The notes beneath the pieces were generated by a model, which was not told the origin of the DNA, searched no databases, and worked only from the letters and a program-made list of their open reading frames with translations. This document shows, piece by piece, positions 8,328-18,372 of a stretch of 64,000 bases of DNA. The stretch's first letter is position 1. Each line of letters starts with the position of its first letter. Position numbers and translations under genes: made by a program. The DNA is from Paenibacillus zeirhizosphaerae. Its GTDB lineage: Bacteria > Bacillota > Bacilli > Paenibacillales > Paenibacillaceae. The stretch covers positions 248,001 through 312,000 of the forward strand of contig NZ_JAPCKK010000001.1 of the NCBI RefSeq assembly GCF_030705605.1. The letters are read 5' to 3'.

Positions 8328-10043
8328 ATGTTCCGCCGATTTTTCAGCTATTACCTGCCTTACCGGCCGCTCTTTATTCTGGATTTTTCCTGTGCGGTAT
8401 TCGCTGCGCTGCTGGAGCTGGGCTTTCCGCTTGCGGTTAATTACGTGGTGGATGAGCTGCTGCCACTGGGAGAGTTGCGATCGATTCTGCTGGCCTGCCT
8501 GGGTCTCCTGGGCATTTATGCGTTAAACACGGTGATGCAGTACGTTGTGAACTACTGGGGGCATATGCTCGGTATCAATATAGAGACAGATATGCGCCGC
8601 AAGCTGTTCGAGCATATGCAGAGGTTGTCTTTCCGTTTCTTCGATAACAACAAGACAGGCTCACTGATGTCACGGATTACGAATGACCTGATGGAAATCG
8701 GCGAAATGGCTCACCATGGCCCCGAGGATTTGTTTATTGCGATTATGACGCTGCTTGGAGCCTTTACGTTGATGTCGTTCATTCACCTGGAGATGGCGCT
8801 CCTGATCTTTGCGGTGATTCCACTGCTAATCTGGCTGTCGATCTATTTCAATAAAAAAATGACACGGGCGTTTGACGACATGTACAGCAGCATGGGAGAG
8901 TTCAATTCCCGTGTTGAAAATACGATTGGCGGTATCCGTGTCGTTCAAGCTTTTTCCAATGAAGAATTTGAGAAGCAAAGATTCAGCCACGATAACGGCC
9001 GCTTCCGCACTGCGAAGCTACTGGCCTATAAAATTATGTCCAAGGGCTTATCCATGAGCTATATGCTGACCCGCTTTGTATCCCTCTTCGTGCTGATCAG
9101 CGGCGCTTATTATGTCATTCGCGGAGAGCTCACCTATGGCGAATTTGTCGGCTTTATCCTGCTGTCCAATGTATTCTTCCGGCCTATAGATAAAATCAAC
9201 GCCATTATCGAGAGCTATCCGAAGGGCATTGCCGGTTTCAAGCGATACACGGAGCTGATGGACATGGAGCCGGAGGTGGCGGATTTACCGGGTGCCGTAG
9301 AGGTGGACAACCTGAAGGGGGATATCCGCTACCGTGGAGTGAGCTTCGGGTACGGGGATAAGGAAAAGGTGCTGCATGATATCCATCTCGATATCCGTGC
9401 CGGAGAGACGGTTGCTTTTGTAGGACCATCCGGTTCGGGAAAAACCACGATCTGCAGCCTGCTGCCCCGTTTTTATGACGCCGACGGCGGTTCCATTACC
9501 GTAGATGGGCTGGATATCCGGCAGATGACACTGTCCTCGCTTCGCCGCCAGATCGGCATTGTGCAGCAGGATGTGTTCCTGTTCTCCGGTACGATCCGCG
9601 AGAATATCGGCTACGGCAAGCTTGATGCCAATGATGAAGAGATTTGGGAAGCGGCGCGCCGGGCTCAGTTGCTGGACTTTATTCGCTCCCAGCCGGAAGG
9701 GATGGCTACGGTCATCGGCGAGCGGGGCGTGAAGCTATCGGGCGGGCAGAAGCAAAGACTGGCCATTGCGCGTATGTTTTTGAAAAATCCGCCGATTCTT
9801 ATTCTGGATGAGGCTACCTCGGCGCTGGATACGGAGACGGAGGCAGCCATCCAGCAGTCCCTGGCGGAATTGTCCGCAGGCCGGACAACATTGGTTATTG
9901 CCCACCGGCTCGCGACCATTAAGAATGCGGACCGAATCATCGTGGTTACCGAGAAAGGGGTTACCGAGCAGGGCAGACATGATGAATTGATCGCATCCGG
10001 AGGTGTATACAGCCGCCTGCATGCCGCCCAATTCGGATCCTGA
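8328..10043 (+). CDS. ABC transporter, fused permease and ATPase
   Basis: 571 residues in the type IV exporter (half-transporter) layout. Residues 1-310 form the six-helix membrane domain, with cytoplasmic loops including NKTGSLMSRITNDLMEI. The C-terminal nucleotide-binding domain has Walker A GPSGSGKTT near 366, the signature LSGGQKQR near 470 and Walker B ILILDEATSALD near 490, plus the H-loop in VIAHRL. It would act as a homodimer exporting lipids, peptides or drugs; the cargo is not readable. It starts 102 bases after tRNA-Pro and ends at a clear terminator. Confidence 0.92.
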   Translation: MFRRFFSYYLPYRPLFILDFSCAVFAALLELGFPLAVNYVVDELLPLGELRSILLACLGLLGIYALNTVMQYVVNYWGHMLGINIETDMRRKLFEHMQRLSFRFFDNNKTGSLMSRITNDLMEIGEMAHHGPEDLFIAIMTLLGAFTLMSFIHLEMALLIFAVIPLLIWLSIYFNKKMTRAFDDMYSSMGEFNSRVENTIGGIRVVQAFSNEEFEKQRFSHDNGRFRTAKLLAYKIMSKGLSMSYMLTRFVSLFVLISGAYYVIRGELTYGEFVGFILLSNVFFRPIDKINAIIESYPKGIAGFKRYTELMDMEPEVADLPGAVEVDNLKGDIRYRGVSFGYGDKEKVLHDIHLDIRAGETVAFVGPSGSGKTTICSLLPRFYDADGGSITVDGLDIRQMTLSSLRRQIGIVQQDVFLFSGTIRENIGYGKLDANDEEIWEAARRAQLLDFIRSQPEGMATVIGERGVKLSGGQKQRLAIARMFLKNPPILILDEATSALDTETEAAIQQSLAELSAGRTTLVIAHRLATIKNADRIIVVTEKGVTEQGRHDELIASGGVYSRLHAAQFGS

Positions 10044-10079
10044 ATAAATCCATTCCAGAAATTCACCTAATGATTATGA

Positions 10080-10113
10080 GGTCGATCCGGCTCAGAGCGC
10101 GGATTGGCCTTTT
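10080..10113 (+). terminator. Terminator after the ABC transporter
   Basis: Stem GGTCGATCCG / CGGATTGGCC with one mismatch, followed by TTTTC. Confidence 0.7.
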
Positions 10114-10227
10114 CACTTTGTGTTTATTATAATGAAGACAGCTTGATTCATATCAAATTTGCATTAATATGTTGAAAAATAGGAAATGTTATCGGAGTGC
10201 AAAATTTTATACAATGGAGGCTAGGAA

Positions 10228-10241
10228 GGAAAGCGCTTATC
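10228..10241 (+). promoter_or_regulatory. Possible CcpA (cre) site upstream of odhA
   Basis: GGAAAGCGCTTATC contains the AAGCGCTT core of cre and matches 11 of 14 positions of TGNAARCGNWWWCA. Carbon-catabolite control of odhAB is known in Bacillus. The interval 10114-10434 otherwise holds no gene I can support. Confidence 0.3.
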
Positions 10242-10434
10242 ATATTGATAGGCAAGCATGTATTCCGTACCCGGAAATGCCGGAGACGAGGCATATTTCT
10301 TTCTACTTAAACTCAAGAATGAACTCTGTGAAATGGATGATGGATGGAGTTTTTAATAGGTTGGAAATGAGAAAGCAAATTTAAAGACCGATTCCGTCCA
10401 GCGATGAATCCCAAAACACAATGAAGGGAACGAG

Positions 10435-13323
10435 ATGACGATGGCAGAAAGTGACAGACAAGTGCCATGGCAGACGTATTACGGACCGAACTTAGGGTAT
10501 GTGCAGGAGCAGTATGAAAATTTCGTCAAGGATCCGGCCTCCGTTGATCCGACGTATCGTCAGCTTTTTGAACAGTGGGGGGAACCTCCTCAAGCGGAAG
10601 AGAACGGTGTGCCCGCATTTTTCGAAAAATATGGGGGGCCCATGGTTGTCCAGCCGGCAACCGACGCAGGTCTATTGAGGAAAGCGGTTACAGCGGGCAA
10701 GCTGGTCTCGAATATTCGTGCTTACGGACATCTCGCAGCCGACATTGATCCTTTGGGATTGAGTCCTAAGGCGGATACGGGCTTGCTTGAGCCGGCGTTT
10801 TACGGGCTGACAGAGCAGGATCTGAAGGCTTTTTCCGCTTCTTTAATCTGGGATTCCGCTCCTCAGGATGCGCTTAATGGATGGGATGCGATTCAGAAGC
10901 TACGTGAAGCTTATACCGGTCCGCTGGCGTTTGAATTCACGCATATCCACGATGAGAAGGAAAGAGGTTGGTTGAACCGTAAGGCGGAATCCGGCTGGAA
11001 CGCCGATCCCCTCAACGTGGAGGAGCGGGAGGCTCTGCTTGGCAGACTGGTTGAGGTGGAGCAGTTTGAGGAGTTCTTGCACAAAACCTTCGTAGGGCAG
11101 AAGCGGTTCTCTATTGAAGGAAATGATGTGCTTGTGCCTCTGATTGATGAGGTAATTCACAGCGTAATTCAGGCAGGTGCAAATCATGTTCTAATGGGGA
11201 TGGCTCACAGAGGAAGGCTGAATGTATTGGCTCACGTTCTGGGCAAGCCGTACAGCAAAGTGTTTGCCGAGTTCCATCATTCTCCGAATAAGGATATGAT
11301 TCCGTCCGAGGGCTCAACCGGCATCAATTACGGCTGGACAGGGGATGTGAAATACCACCTGGGAGCTGACCGGTATGTGCAGGAAGGAGAAGCCGTCCGT
11401 GCGCGTCTGACCTTGGCGAATAACCCAAGTCACCTGGAATATGTCAACCCAGTTGTACAAGGCTTTGCGCGTGCAGCTCAGGAGGATCGCAGTACACCGG
11501 GATATCCGGTACAGGATGTTAACAAGGCTGCAACGATCCTTATGCATGGCGACGCGGCTTTTCCTGGGGAAGGAATTGTCGCGGAGACACTGAACTTTAA
11601 AGATTTACGGGGATTCAGCAACGGCGGAACCATTCATATCATTGTAAATAACAGGCTCGGCTTTACGACGGACAGCAGCGATTCCAGATCGACCCATTAT
11701 GCAAGTGATCTGGCTAAGGGCTTCGAGATTCCAATCATTCATGTGAATGCGGATAATCCGGAGGCCTGCATCGCCGCGGCCCGTATTGCCGCTGAATACC
11801 GGAATAGATTCAAGAAGGATTTCCTGATTGATCTGATCGGATACCGCCGCTATGGCCACAACGAAACGGATGATCCAGAGACAACACAGCCGCTTGTTTA
11901 CCGCAAGGTAAAGCAGCATCTGACCGTCAGTAACTTATATGGAAAATACTTGGCGGAGCAAGGTGTGGTGGAGGCATCGTTCCGCGACCGTCTGGTGGAA
12001 GAAGTGCAGACTCGGCTGAAGGCGGCTTATGAAGAAGCTAAGAATCATCCGAAGGAAGAGCCGGTTGAAGACAAGCGTCGCCCAGACAATGACAAGCTCA
12101 AGCTTCAGACGGGTGTTCCGGTGGCACGGCTGCAGGAACTGAACGAAGCCTTGCTGAAATGGCCTGCCAATTTCCGAGTCTATCCAAAGCTGTCCAAGAT
12201 TCTGCAGCGTCGTAAAACCGCATTGAATGCAGGGGAGAAGATCGACTGGAGCCTTGCGGAGACACTGGCTTTCGCAAGCATTCTGGCAGACGGCAGACCG
12301 ATCCGTATGTCAGGCCAGGACGCGGAAAGGGCTACTTTCGCTCACCGTAACCTTGTTCTGCATGATCCGGAAACAGGGGATGTGTACTGTCCGCTGCATG
12401 CTCTGCCGCAGGCCAAGGCTTCCTTCGCAATCTATAACAGTCCGCTGTCAGAAGCGGGTGTGCTCGGCTTTGAGTACGGCTATAACGTATATTCACCGGA
12501 GACGATGGTCATCTGGGAAGCTCAATTCGGGGATTTCGCCAACTGCGCCCAGGTCATCTTTGATCAGTTTATCTCCGCAGGTCAGGCAAAATGGAGACAA
12601 AAATCGAGTCTTGTTATGCTGCTTCCACATGCTGCGGAAGGGCAGGGGCCTGAGCATACGAGCGCCCGCCTGGAGCGTTTTCTTCAACTCGCTGCGGATG
12701 ACAACTGGACCGTTGCCAATCTGTCCAGCGCAGCCCAATACTTCCATCTGCTGCGGAGCCAGGCGGCTCTCTGCGGCACAGACCAAGCGCGGCCGCTCGT
12801 TCTGATGTCGCCGAAAAGCCTGATCCGCAACAATCGGGTAGCTTCGTCGGCCGCCGAACTTAGTGATGGCTCGTTCCGACCGATTTTGGAGCAGACGGGA
12901 CTGGGAGGACGCACCGATCGGGTAGAACGTATCGTTCTATGCAGCGGCAAAATGGCCATTGACCTCGAAGAGGCGCTGGAGAAGGAAGGCAGCGGTGAGC
13001 TTGACTGGCTTCATATCATCCGTGTGGAGCAGTTGTATCCTTTCCCTGAACAGGAAATCAAGGCTGTGCTGAAGCGTTTCAGCCATGTGAAGGAGCTGCT
13101 GTGGGTACAGGAGGAACCGAAAAACATGGGGGCATGGACTTACATGGAACCTCGTCTGCGGGCCGTTGCTCCTCAAGGGGCTGAGGTGAATTACCAGGGC
13201 AGACCGGAGCGTTCAAGCCCTGCGAGCGGTTATCAGCACGTTCATAGTGTGGAACAGCAAAATATAATTCAGTACGCGCTGAAGAAAATATCGAACAAAA
13301 ACAACATTCCACTGGGGAGGTAG
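10435..13323 (+). CDS. odhA: 2-oxoglutarate dehydrogenase E1 component
   Basis: 962 residues, normal for Gram-positive OdhA/SucA. It decarboxylates 2-oxoglutarate with thiamine diphosphate and reductively succinylates the lipoyl arm of E2 in the TCA cycle. Visible marks: the N-terminal [14 protein letters not shown] segment that docks to the core, [19 protein letters not shown] near residue 255, the TPP/Mg region [16 protein letters not shown] followed by [10 protein letters not shown], and the C-terminal transketolase-like domain. GAAGGGAACGAG precedes the ATG. odhB starts five bases after its stop, so the two are one operon. E3 (pdhD) is not in this window. Confidence 0.97.
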   Translation: MTMAESDRQVPWQTYYGPNLGYVQEQYENFVKDPASVDPTYRQLFEQWGEPPQAEENGVPAFFEKYGGPMVVQPATDAGLLRKAVTAGKLVSNIRAYGHLAADIDPLGLSPKADTGLLEPAFYGLTEQDLKAFSASLIWDSAPQDALNGWDAIQKLREAYTGPLAFEFTHIHDEKERGWLNRKAESGWNADPLNVEEREALLGRLVEVEQFEEFLHKTFVGQKRFSIEGNDVLVPLIDEVIHSVIQAGANHVLMGMAHRGRLNVLAHVLGKPYSKVFAEFHHSPNKDMIPSEGSTGINYGWTGDVKYHLGADRYVQEGEAVRARLTLANNPSHLEYVNPVVQGFARAAQEDRSTPGYPVQDVNKAATILMHGDAAFPGEGIVAETLNFKDLRGFSNGGTIHIIVNNRLGFTTDSSDSRSTHYASDLAKGFEIPIIHVNADNPEACIAAARIAAEYRNRFKKDFLIDLIGYRRYGHNETDDPETTQPLVYRKVKQHLTVSNLYGKYLAEQGVVEASFRDRLVEEVQTRLKAAYEEAKNHPKEEPVEDKRRPDNDKLKLQTGVPVARLQELNEALLKWPANFRVYPKLSKILQRRKTALNAGEKIDWSLAETLAFASILADGRPIRMSGQDAERATFAHRNLVLHDPETGDVYCPLHALPQAKASFAIYNSPLSEAGVLGFEYGYNVYSPETMVIWEAQFGDFANCAQVIFDQFISAGQAKWRQKSSLVMLLPHAAEGQGPEHTSARLERFLQLAADDNWTVANLSSAAQYFHLLRSQAALCGTDQARPLVLMSPKSLIRNNRVASSAAELSDGSFRPILEQTGLGGRTDRVERIVLCSGKMAIDLEEALEKEGSGELDWLHIIRVEQLYPFPEQEIKAVLKRFSHVKELLWVQEEPKNMGAWTYMEPRLRAVAPQGAEVNYQGRPERSSPASGYQHVHSVEQQNIIQYALKKISNKNNIPLGR

Positions 13324-13328
13324 CGTCT

Positions 13329-14618
13329 GTGAGCGAGATTAAAGTACCCGCAATGGGGGAATCCATTACCGAAGGAACAATTTCCAGATGGCACGTCAAA
13401 GAGGGGGATGCAGTATCCCAGGGAGATGTTCTGCTGGAGCTGGAAACGGATAAAGTCAATCTGGAGATCAGCGCTGAAGAATCCGGCGTGCTTGAGAAAA
13501 TTATCCGTCAGGAAGGCGAGACGGTAGAGATTGGAGAATCGGTCGGCCTGATCGGTGACGGAGCAGGCGTGAGCCCTGCTGCACCGTCCGCAAAAGCGGA
13601 GGTGGCTCCGGCTTTGGCAGACGCTGGTGCCCCTTCTGTTCCTTCTAAGGGTGATGACAAGCAGCTCACTGGCAGCGTCTCGGCAGCCGTGCCGCCGCCA
13701 AGCGAAAGCACGCAGAAAGCCTCCCCATCGGCCCGCAAGCTTGCGCGCGAGCGCGGCATTGATCTCGGTGAAGTTCAAGGAAGAGATCCAATGGGTCGCA
13801 TTTACCAGGAGGATGTAAAAGCCTACGCTCCTGGAGCTGCTCCCGCTGCACAACCGCCTGCGCCAGCGGCTCCTGTGAAACCAGCCGCTGCTGCCCAGCC
13901 GGAAGGTGGGTATGGCAAGCCGGTTGAACGCCAGCGGATGAGCCGCCGCCGTGCCACCATTGCCAAGCGCCTCGTCGAGGCTCAGCATACAGCCGCTATG
14001 CTGACGACCTTTAATGAGGTCGATATGACGGCGATTTTGGAAGTGCGCAAGCGCAGAAAAGACAAATTCAAGGAAAAGCATGATATTGGCCTGGGCTTCA
14101 TGTCCTTCTTCACGAAGGCGGTTGTCGGCGCGCTTAAGCAATTCCCGATGATTAATGCTGAAATTGATGGCGATGATATTGTTCTGAAGAAATATTATGA
14201 TATCGGGATTGCTGTTTCCGCCAAGGAAGGATTGGTTGTTCCGGTCGTGCGGGATGCGGACAGACTCGGATTCGCGGAAATTGAGAAGAGCATCGCTGAG
14301 CTGGCGAGCAAGGCGCGTACTAACACGCTTGCCTTGTCTGATCTCCAAGGTGGAACGTTTACAATCACGAATGGCGGGGTATTCGGTTCCCTGCTCTCGA
14401 CCCCAATTTTGAATACCCCTCAGGTGGGCATTCTGGGCATGCATAAGATTCAAATCCGCCCAGTAGCTATTGATGAGGTACGTATGGAGAATCGTCCTAT
14501 GATGTATATTGCCCTGTCCTATGATCATCGGATTATTGACGGCAGCGAAGCCGTGCGCTTCCTGGTGACGATCAAGGAGCTGCTGGAGGATCCTGAGTCC
14601 CTTCTGCTTGAAGGATAA
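13329..14618 (+). CDS. odhB: 2-oxoglutarate dehydrogenase E2, dihydrolipoyl succinyltransferase
   Basis: 429 residues. An N-terminal lipoyl domain carries the modified lysine in ETDKVNLEI near residue 42; a Pro/Ala-rich linker follows; the peripheral E3/E1-binding domain is [15 protein letters not shown] near 135; the catalytic domain ends in [16 protein letters not shown] with the acyltransferase histidine and aspartate. It passes succinyl groups to CoA and forms the multimeric core. The start is GTG, with GGGAGG nine bases upstream at the end of odhA. A clear terminator follows. Confidence 0.97.
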   Translation: MSEIKVPAMGESITEGTISRWHVKEGDAVSQGDVLLELETDKVNLEISAEESGVLEKIIRQEGETVEIGESVGLIGDGAGVSPAAPSAKAEVAPALADAGAPSVPSKGDDKQLTGSVSAAVPPPSESTQKASPSARKLARERGIDLGEVQGRDPMGRIYQEDVKAYAPGAAPAAQPPAPAAPVKPAAAAQPEGGYGKPVERQRMSRRRATIAKRLVEAQHTAAMLTTFNEVDMTAILEVRKRRKDKFKEKHDIGLGFMSFFTKAVVGALKQFPMINAEIDGDDIVLKKYYDIGIAVSAKEGLVVPVVRDADRLGFAEIEKSIAELASKARTNTLALSDLQGGTFTITNGGVFGSLLSTPILNTPQVGILGMHKIQIRPVAIDEVRMENRPMMYIALSYDHRIIDGSEAVRFLVTIKELLEDPESLLLEG

Positions 14619-14642
14619 CGGTTTTAATGTGTTGAATTATTT

Positions 14643-14675
14643 AAGGCAGACCGCGCTACCGCGGTTTGCCTTTTT
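14643..14675 (+). terminator. Terminator after odhB
   Basis: AAGGCAGACCGCG / CGCGGTTTGCC stem with a CTAC loop and TTTTT tail. Confidence 0.88.
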
Positions 14676-14709
14676 GGGATGACTATACATGGAGAGGTCT
14701 GGTGATCGC

Positions 14710-15240
14710 ATGAGTGTGGAATGGAGAGAAAGGTATCCGATCGGGGAATTTGAGGCTCCTGACCCAATTCCCGATGAAATGCTACAGGGCTGGATCAATG
14801 ATATTGCCGAGCTGCCTGCCAAGCTGCGTGCGGCTGTCAAGGGATTGGATGACGAGCAGCTCGACACCCCCTATCGCGAAGGCGGCTGGACAGTGCGTCA
14901 GGTAGTTCATCATGTGGCGGACAGCCATATTAACAGCTACGTACGTTTTAAGCTGGCTCTGACGGAAGAGCTTCCTGCTATCAAGCCTTATGAAGAAGGC
15001 CGATGGGCGGAACTTCCCGATGCCAGGCTGTCCGTTGAGGTTTCTTTGAACCTGCTGGATTCGCTGCATGAACGATGGGTAACCTTGCTCCGTTCCTTTG
15101 AGCCTGAGCAGTTCAGCCGCTCATTTGTTCATCCGGAATCGGGTGTAATCAGTCTGAAGAACGCTACAGGCATGTATTCCTGGCATGGGATGCATCATAC
15201 AGCGCATATCACGTCGTTGACGAAGCGAATGGGATGGTAA
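14710..15240 (+). CDS. yfiT: Bacillithiol transferase-like DinB protein (YfiT/BstA)
   Basis: 176 residues. The sequence follows B. subtilis YfiT closely in pattern: [12 protein letters not shown] at the start, [21 protein letters not shown] with the first metal histidine near residue 65, and [16 protein letters not shown] with the C-terminal pair. YfiT-type enzymes bind a divalent metal and, where tested, conjugate bacillithiol to electrophiles. An upstream in-frame ATG at 14689 overlaps GGAGAGGT; ATG 14710, 11 bases after that site, is preferred. It is a single gene between two terminators. Confidence 0.88.
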   Translation: MSVEWRERYPIGEFEAPDPIPDEMLQGWINDIAELPAKLRAAVKGLDDEQLDTPYREGGWTVRQVVHHVADSHINSYVRFKLALTEELPAIKPYEEGRWAELPDARLSVEVSLNLLDSLHERWVTLLRSFEPEQFSRSFVHPESGVISLKNATGMYSWHGMHHTAHITSLTKRMGW

Positions 15241-15255
15241 GGAATTAATCCATAC

Positions 15256-15297
15256 AAAAGAGCATCCTCCGCCGTACAGGCTTAAAGGATGCTCTTT
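15256..15297. terminator. Bidirectional terminator
   Basis: Stem AAAGAGCATCC / GGATGCTCTTTT with an 18-base loop; it serves the YfiT gene from the left and the lipase gene from the right. Confidence 0.85.
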
Positions 15298-15303
15298 TCG
15301 TGT

Positions 15304-16245
15304 TTAACTAGAGGATACAAGGGAGAAATTGCGCTGCAGCCAGCCGATCAGGTCGGACATGACTTCCTCGCGATTGATTTCATGCAGCATTTCATGCCTT
15401 CCATCAGGATACAGCTTATACTCCACCCGTTCCATTCCCAGCTCCTTATACATTTGTACAAGAGACAGGACGCCTTTGCCGAACATGCCAACAGGGTCCT
15501 TGTCGCCAGCAAAAATATATACTGGCTTTGCCTTATCAATTTTGCCAAGGGAATCAGGGAGGTGAATTTCCTGCAATAGCCTAAAGAAAGAACGGAAGAA
15601 ATCGGTTGTGCAAATGGCTCCACATAAAGGATCCTGGATAAAGCGGTCGACTTCTTCTGGATCACGTGACAGCCAGTCAAAGCTGGTTCTGACCGGCTGG
15701 AAGGAGCGATTAAACCCGCCGAATACGATCGCGTTCAGCAGCCAGCTACGGTGTTCTGTCCCCTGCATCATGGCCTGCATCATGGCCATCCTTTCGCCGA
15801 AGCGAAGCAGCCTGCGGCGGCCGTTTGTGCCTGACAGTATAAAACCGTCATAGGACTGATCCGGAGCATACATCACCTTCTGGGTCAAAAATGAACCCAT
15901 GCTATGTCCCATCAGAATGCGGGGGACTCCTGGAAATTCGGAGGATGCGATATCGCCTACTTCGATCATATTACGAGCCATCCGGTTAAAGGCGTCCGGG
16001 CCTGGATTGCCCAGACTGTTTGTAGCGGACGCTGTTTTACCGTGCCCAATATGATCATTGGCATAGACGGCATACCCGCTGGCCGTCAGACACTCGGCCA
16101 GTTCCAGGTAGCGGTGGGCCGTTTCACACATGCCGTGTGCAATTTGAACGATGCAGTGAACGGCGGTTTCGTCTTCAGGCAGCCAGCGATATACAAAGAT
16201 ATCATGACCACCGTGATCCCACATCGTAAACGTATGTTCCTTCAT
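15304..16245 (-). CDS. Alpha/beta hydrolase, monoglyceride lipase-like
   Basis: 313 residues. The nucleophile elbow is GHSMGSF with the catalytic serine near residue 112; an earlier motif YANDHIGHGKT and a late DKDPVG (acid) and DGRHEML (histidine) complete the triad order of monoglyceride lipases and lysophospholipases. It probably hydrolyses acyl esters of glycerol or lysophospholipids. GTG 16257 overlaps the AAGGAAG site, so ATG 16245 is taken as start. It lies 48 bases downstream of manA on the same strand and may be co-transcribed. Confidence 0.85.
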   Translation of the reverse strand: MKEHTFTMWDHGGHDIFVYRWLPEDETAVHCIVQIAHGMCETAHRYLELAECLTASGYAVYANDHIGHGKTASATNSLGNPGPDAFNRMARNMIEVGDIASSEFPGVPRILMGHSMGSFLTQKVMYAPDQSYDGFILSGTNGRRRLLRFGERMAMMQAMMQGTEHRSWLLNAIVFGGFNRSFQPVRTSFDWLSRDPEEVDRFIQDPLCGAICTTDFFRSFFRLLQEIHLPDSLGKIDKAKPVYIFAGDKDPVGMFGKGVLSLVQMYKELGMERVEYKLYPDGRHEMLHEINREEVMSDLIGWLQRNFSLVSSS

Positions 16246-16293
16246 CTGTGACGTCACTTCCTTGAACTGAGCGGTCGTTCGTGCTGAACGGGC

Positions 16294-17268
16294 CTACGGA
16301 AGATAGGATCTCAGCACGGTGCTTTTTCCGGAGAGAGAGTATTCTCCAAGGTTGGCTGGCAGCAGGAAGCAGTCCCCCGCTTTATAGGCCAGAGAATCGC
16401 TGTCATTGTTCCATGCAAGGGAGCCGTTTCCTTCGCAGATAATCAGAATGGTGAAGCTGTCAGCGGTAGTGGACATATCCCATTTATCGCTTACGATTCC
16501 CTTTTCCACCGTAAAATAGTCACAGGTAGCCAACTGCAGCCATTCTCCTGCTTCGGCTCCTGAGGTTTTCATAGAGGTCGCTCCTGCGCCTTCGTAAGAG
16601 GTCACCTTCAAAGAGTCCTCAATATGCAGCTCGCGCGGCCTGCCGTCCAGTCCGGGACGATTGTAATCATAAAGCCGATATGTAGTATCGGAGTTTTGCT
16701 GGATTTCCGCCACGAGAACACCTGCGCATAATGCATGAACCGTTCCAGCAGGTATGAAGAAGGTGTCTCCTGCTTCTACCGGAACCTGATTTAGGAGATC
16801 CATAATGGTTCCATTTTCAAGCGCAGTGCGCATCGTTTCAGGGGTAACCCCTTCTTTAAGGCCATAAATGATTTTGGCGTCCGGCTTGGCATCCAGCACA
16901 TACCACATCTCCGTTTTGCCCAGCTCGCCTGGAGGCAGACCTTCGTAGCTGTCTGTCGGATGGACCTGAACGGACAGATCGTCATTGCAATCCAGCAGCT
17001 TAATCAGAAGAGGGAAGCGGCCTCCCTTTTCGGAGACGCCTTTGCTGCCAAGCCATTCCGTCCCGAACTGCTCACGAAGCTCGTTCAGTCCTTTGCCGGC
17101 AAGAGGGCCGTTGACGACGGCTGTTGTGCCGTTGGCGTGGTCTGCGATCATCCAGCCCTCGCCAATCGGGCCTTCCGGGGGAGTCAGGCCGAATTTTTCC
17201 AGGGCTCTGCCGCCCCACACTCTTTCTTTAAATTCGGGTTGAAACTGTAGTGGATAAGGATTCAGCAT
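16294..17268 (-). CDS. manA: Mannose-6-phosphate isomerase, class I
   Basis: 324 residues, typical of the Bacillus-type short enzyme. It interconverts mannose-6-phosphate and fructose-6-phosphate using zinc. Visible marks: KERVWGGRALEKFGL near the N-terminus, LSVQVHPTDSY and LGKTEMWYVLDA, which supply cupin metal ligands (Q, H, E), and PAGTVHALCAGVLVAEIQ carrying the last histidine ligand. GGAGGAGAGAGAAACC precedes ATG 17268; a TTG upstream overlaps that site. Same-strand neighbours are a VOC protein upstream and the lipase downstream. Confidence 0.93.
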   Translation of the reverse strand: MLNPYPLQFQPEFKERVWGGRALEKFGLTPPEGPIGEGWMIADHANGTTAVVNGPLAGKGLNELREQFGTEWLGSKGVSEKGGRFPLLIKLLDCNDDLSVQVHPTDSYEGLPPGELGKTEMWYVLDAKPDAKIIYGLKEGVTPETMRTALENGTIMDLLNQVPVEAGDTFFIPAGTVHALCAGVLVAEIQQNSDTTYRLYDYNRPGLDGRPRELHIEDSLKVTSYEGAGATSMKTSGAEAGEWLQLATCDYFTVEKGIVSDKWDMSTTADSFTILIICEGNGSLAWNNDSDSLAYKAGDCFLLPANLGEYSLSGKSTVLRSYLP

Positions 17269-17301
17269 GGTTTCTCTCTCCTCCAAATTAAAGTAATCGA
17301 A

Positions 17302-17697
17302 TTATACGGAACGTGTGGACTGAAAAAACTCCAGCACCTCTCCGTCGGGGCCTCTGAAGAAGAAGTAACGGCTGCCGTTCGGAAGCGTTGTCAGTTCAGG
17401 GTCAAGCTGCTCCACATTCAGGCTTTGAATACGGCGGTATTCGCTCTCGATGTCGTCAACGCTGAAAGCGACGTGATGGACCTGGCCTTCGCTAGGCAGC
17501 TTGGCCGCATAGCCCTCAATAAGTTCAAGCTCAACGCTACGTTGGCCGGGGAAGGACAGGAAGGCGAGGCGGATACTATCACTGGTATGGCCAGCGGTTT
17601 CCAGATGAGTCAGGCCGACAACCTTTTCGTAAAACTCAATGGATTTTTCGATCGATGCTACCATGATGCCAACATGTTCTATTTTTGTTACTGCCAT
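17302..17697 (-). CDS. VOC-superfamily (glyoxalase/epimerase-like) protein
   Basis: 131 residues with two beta-alpha-beta-beta-beta modules. Metal ligands fit EHVGIMV (His near 7), VELELIEGY (Glu), VHHVAFSVDDI (His) and DGEVLEFFQ (Glu), the H/E/H/E set of methylmalonyl-CoA epimerase and glyoxalase I. The order and the double-His VHHVAF resemble methylmalonyl-CoA epimerase, but no mutase gene is nearby, so the substrate is unassigned. AAAGGCGG lies eight bases before ATG 17697. Confidence 0.82.
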   Translation of the reverse strand: MAVTKIEHVGIMVASIEKSIEFYEKVVGLTHLETAGHTSDSIRLAFLSFPGQRSVELELIEGYAAKLPSEGQVHHVAFSVDDIESEYRRIQSLNVEQLDPELTTLPNGSRYFFFRGPDGEVLEFFQSTRSV

Positions 17698-17781
17698 AAT
17701 ACGAACCGCCTTTCTCAAAGTAAGTTGTATGTAAGGCGATCAGGAGCGAGCCGTTTTCTGACCGCGCATAACCGTAAATAG

Positions 17782-18372
17782 TCACAGCTTATGAGCCTTC
17801 TTCTCAATCGCAACGACGTAAGGCGCCGAGGGGCGCTGCAGTTGCCGATAGATGATACTCTGGTATCGTTCCACAGGAAGTTCGGCAGCCCATTCGGTAA
17901 CCGCTCGGGCTTCTTCTTCTCCGCCGGGATGGCCGGGGTAGAGAACAGCCGTCAGAATGCCGCGCGGACGCAGCACCGTGAGGGCAGCTTCCATGGCCGC
18001 AAGGGTGCTGTCCGTTCTGGTAATGACCCCGGGATCAGCTCCTTCCGCCGGCAGGTAGCCTAAATTGAACATAACAGCCGCTACAGACCCGCGAAGCTTC
18101 TCTGGAAGCTTGTCGTGGAGCAGGGAGTGGCTCTCATGCAGCAGTGTAACTTGTCCGAGGGGCGCAGTCTCCTTGACAAGACGCTCCTTCGTTAAGCGCA
18201 GCGCTTCCTCCTGGATATCGAAGCTGTATACACTGCCTCGTCTGCCGACCGTTTTGGCGAGGAAAAGAGTATCGGCCCCCGTACCGGCTGTTGCATCCAC
18301 TGCTGTATCTCCCGGCTGTAGTCTTGCAGATATAAGCTGGTGAGCATAGCTTAAAACAGACAGAAAGCCCAT
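17782..18372 (-). CDS. ytqB: YtqB-like class I SAM methyltransferase
   Basis: 196 residues. SAM-binding motif I is VDATAGTGADTLFLA near residue 33, followed by YSFDIQEEAL and an HESHS segment; MFNLGYLPAEGAD carries the N-L-G-Y motif of the rRNA-methylase-like family that includes YtqB. It binds SAM; the substrate has been debated (small molecule or RNA). GGAGG is seven bases before ATG 18372, and that ATG overlaps the stop of ytqA (TGATG), which indicates translational coupling. Confidence 0.88.
   Translation of the reverse strand: MGFLSVLSYAHQLISARLQPGDTAVDATAGTGADTLFLAKTVGRRGSVYSFDIQEEALRLTKERLVKETAPLGQVTLLHESHSLLHDKLPEKLRGSVAAVMFNLGYLPAEGADPGVITRTDSTLAAMEAALTVLRPRGILTAVLYPGHPGGEEEARAVTEWAAELPVERYQSIIYRQLQRPSAPYVVAIEKKAHKL

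Noticed and set aside
10169..10384. 71-codon frame before odhA
   Set aside because: No ribosome binding site; it lies in the promoter region of odhA.
13269..14528. 419-codon minus-strand frame
   Set aside because: Antisense shadow of odhB.
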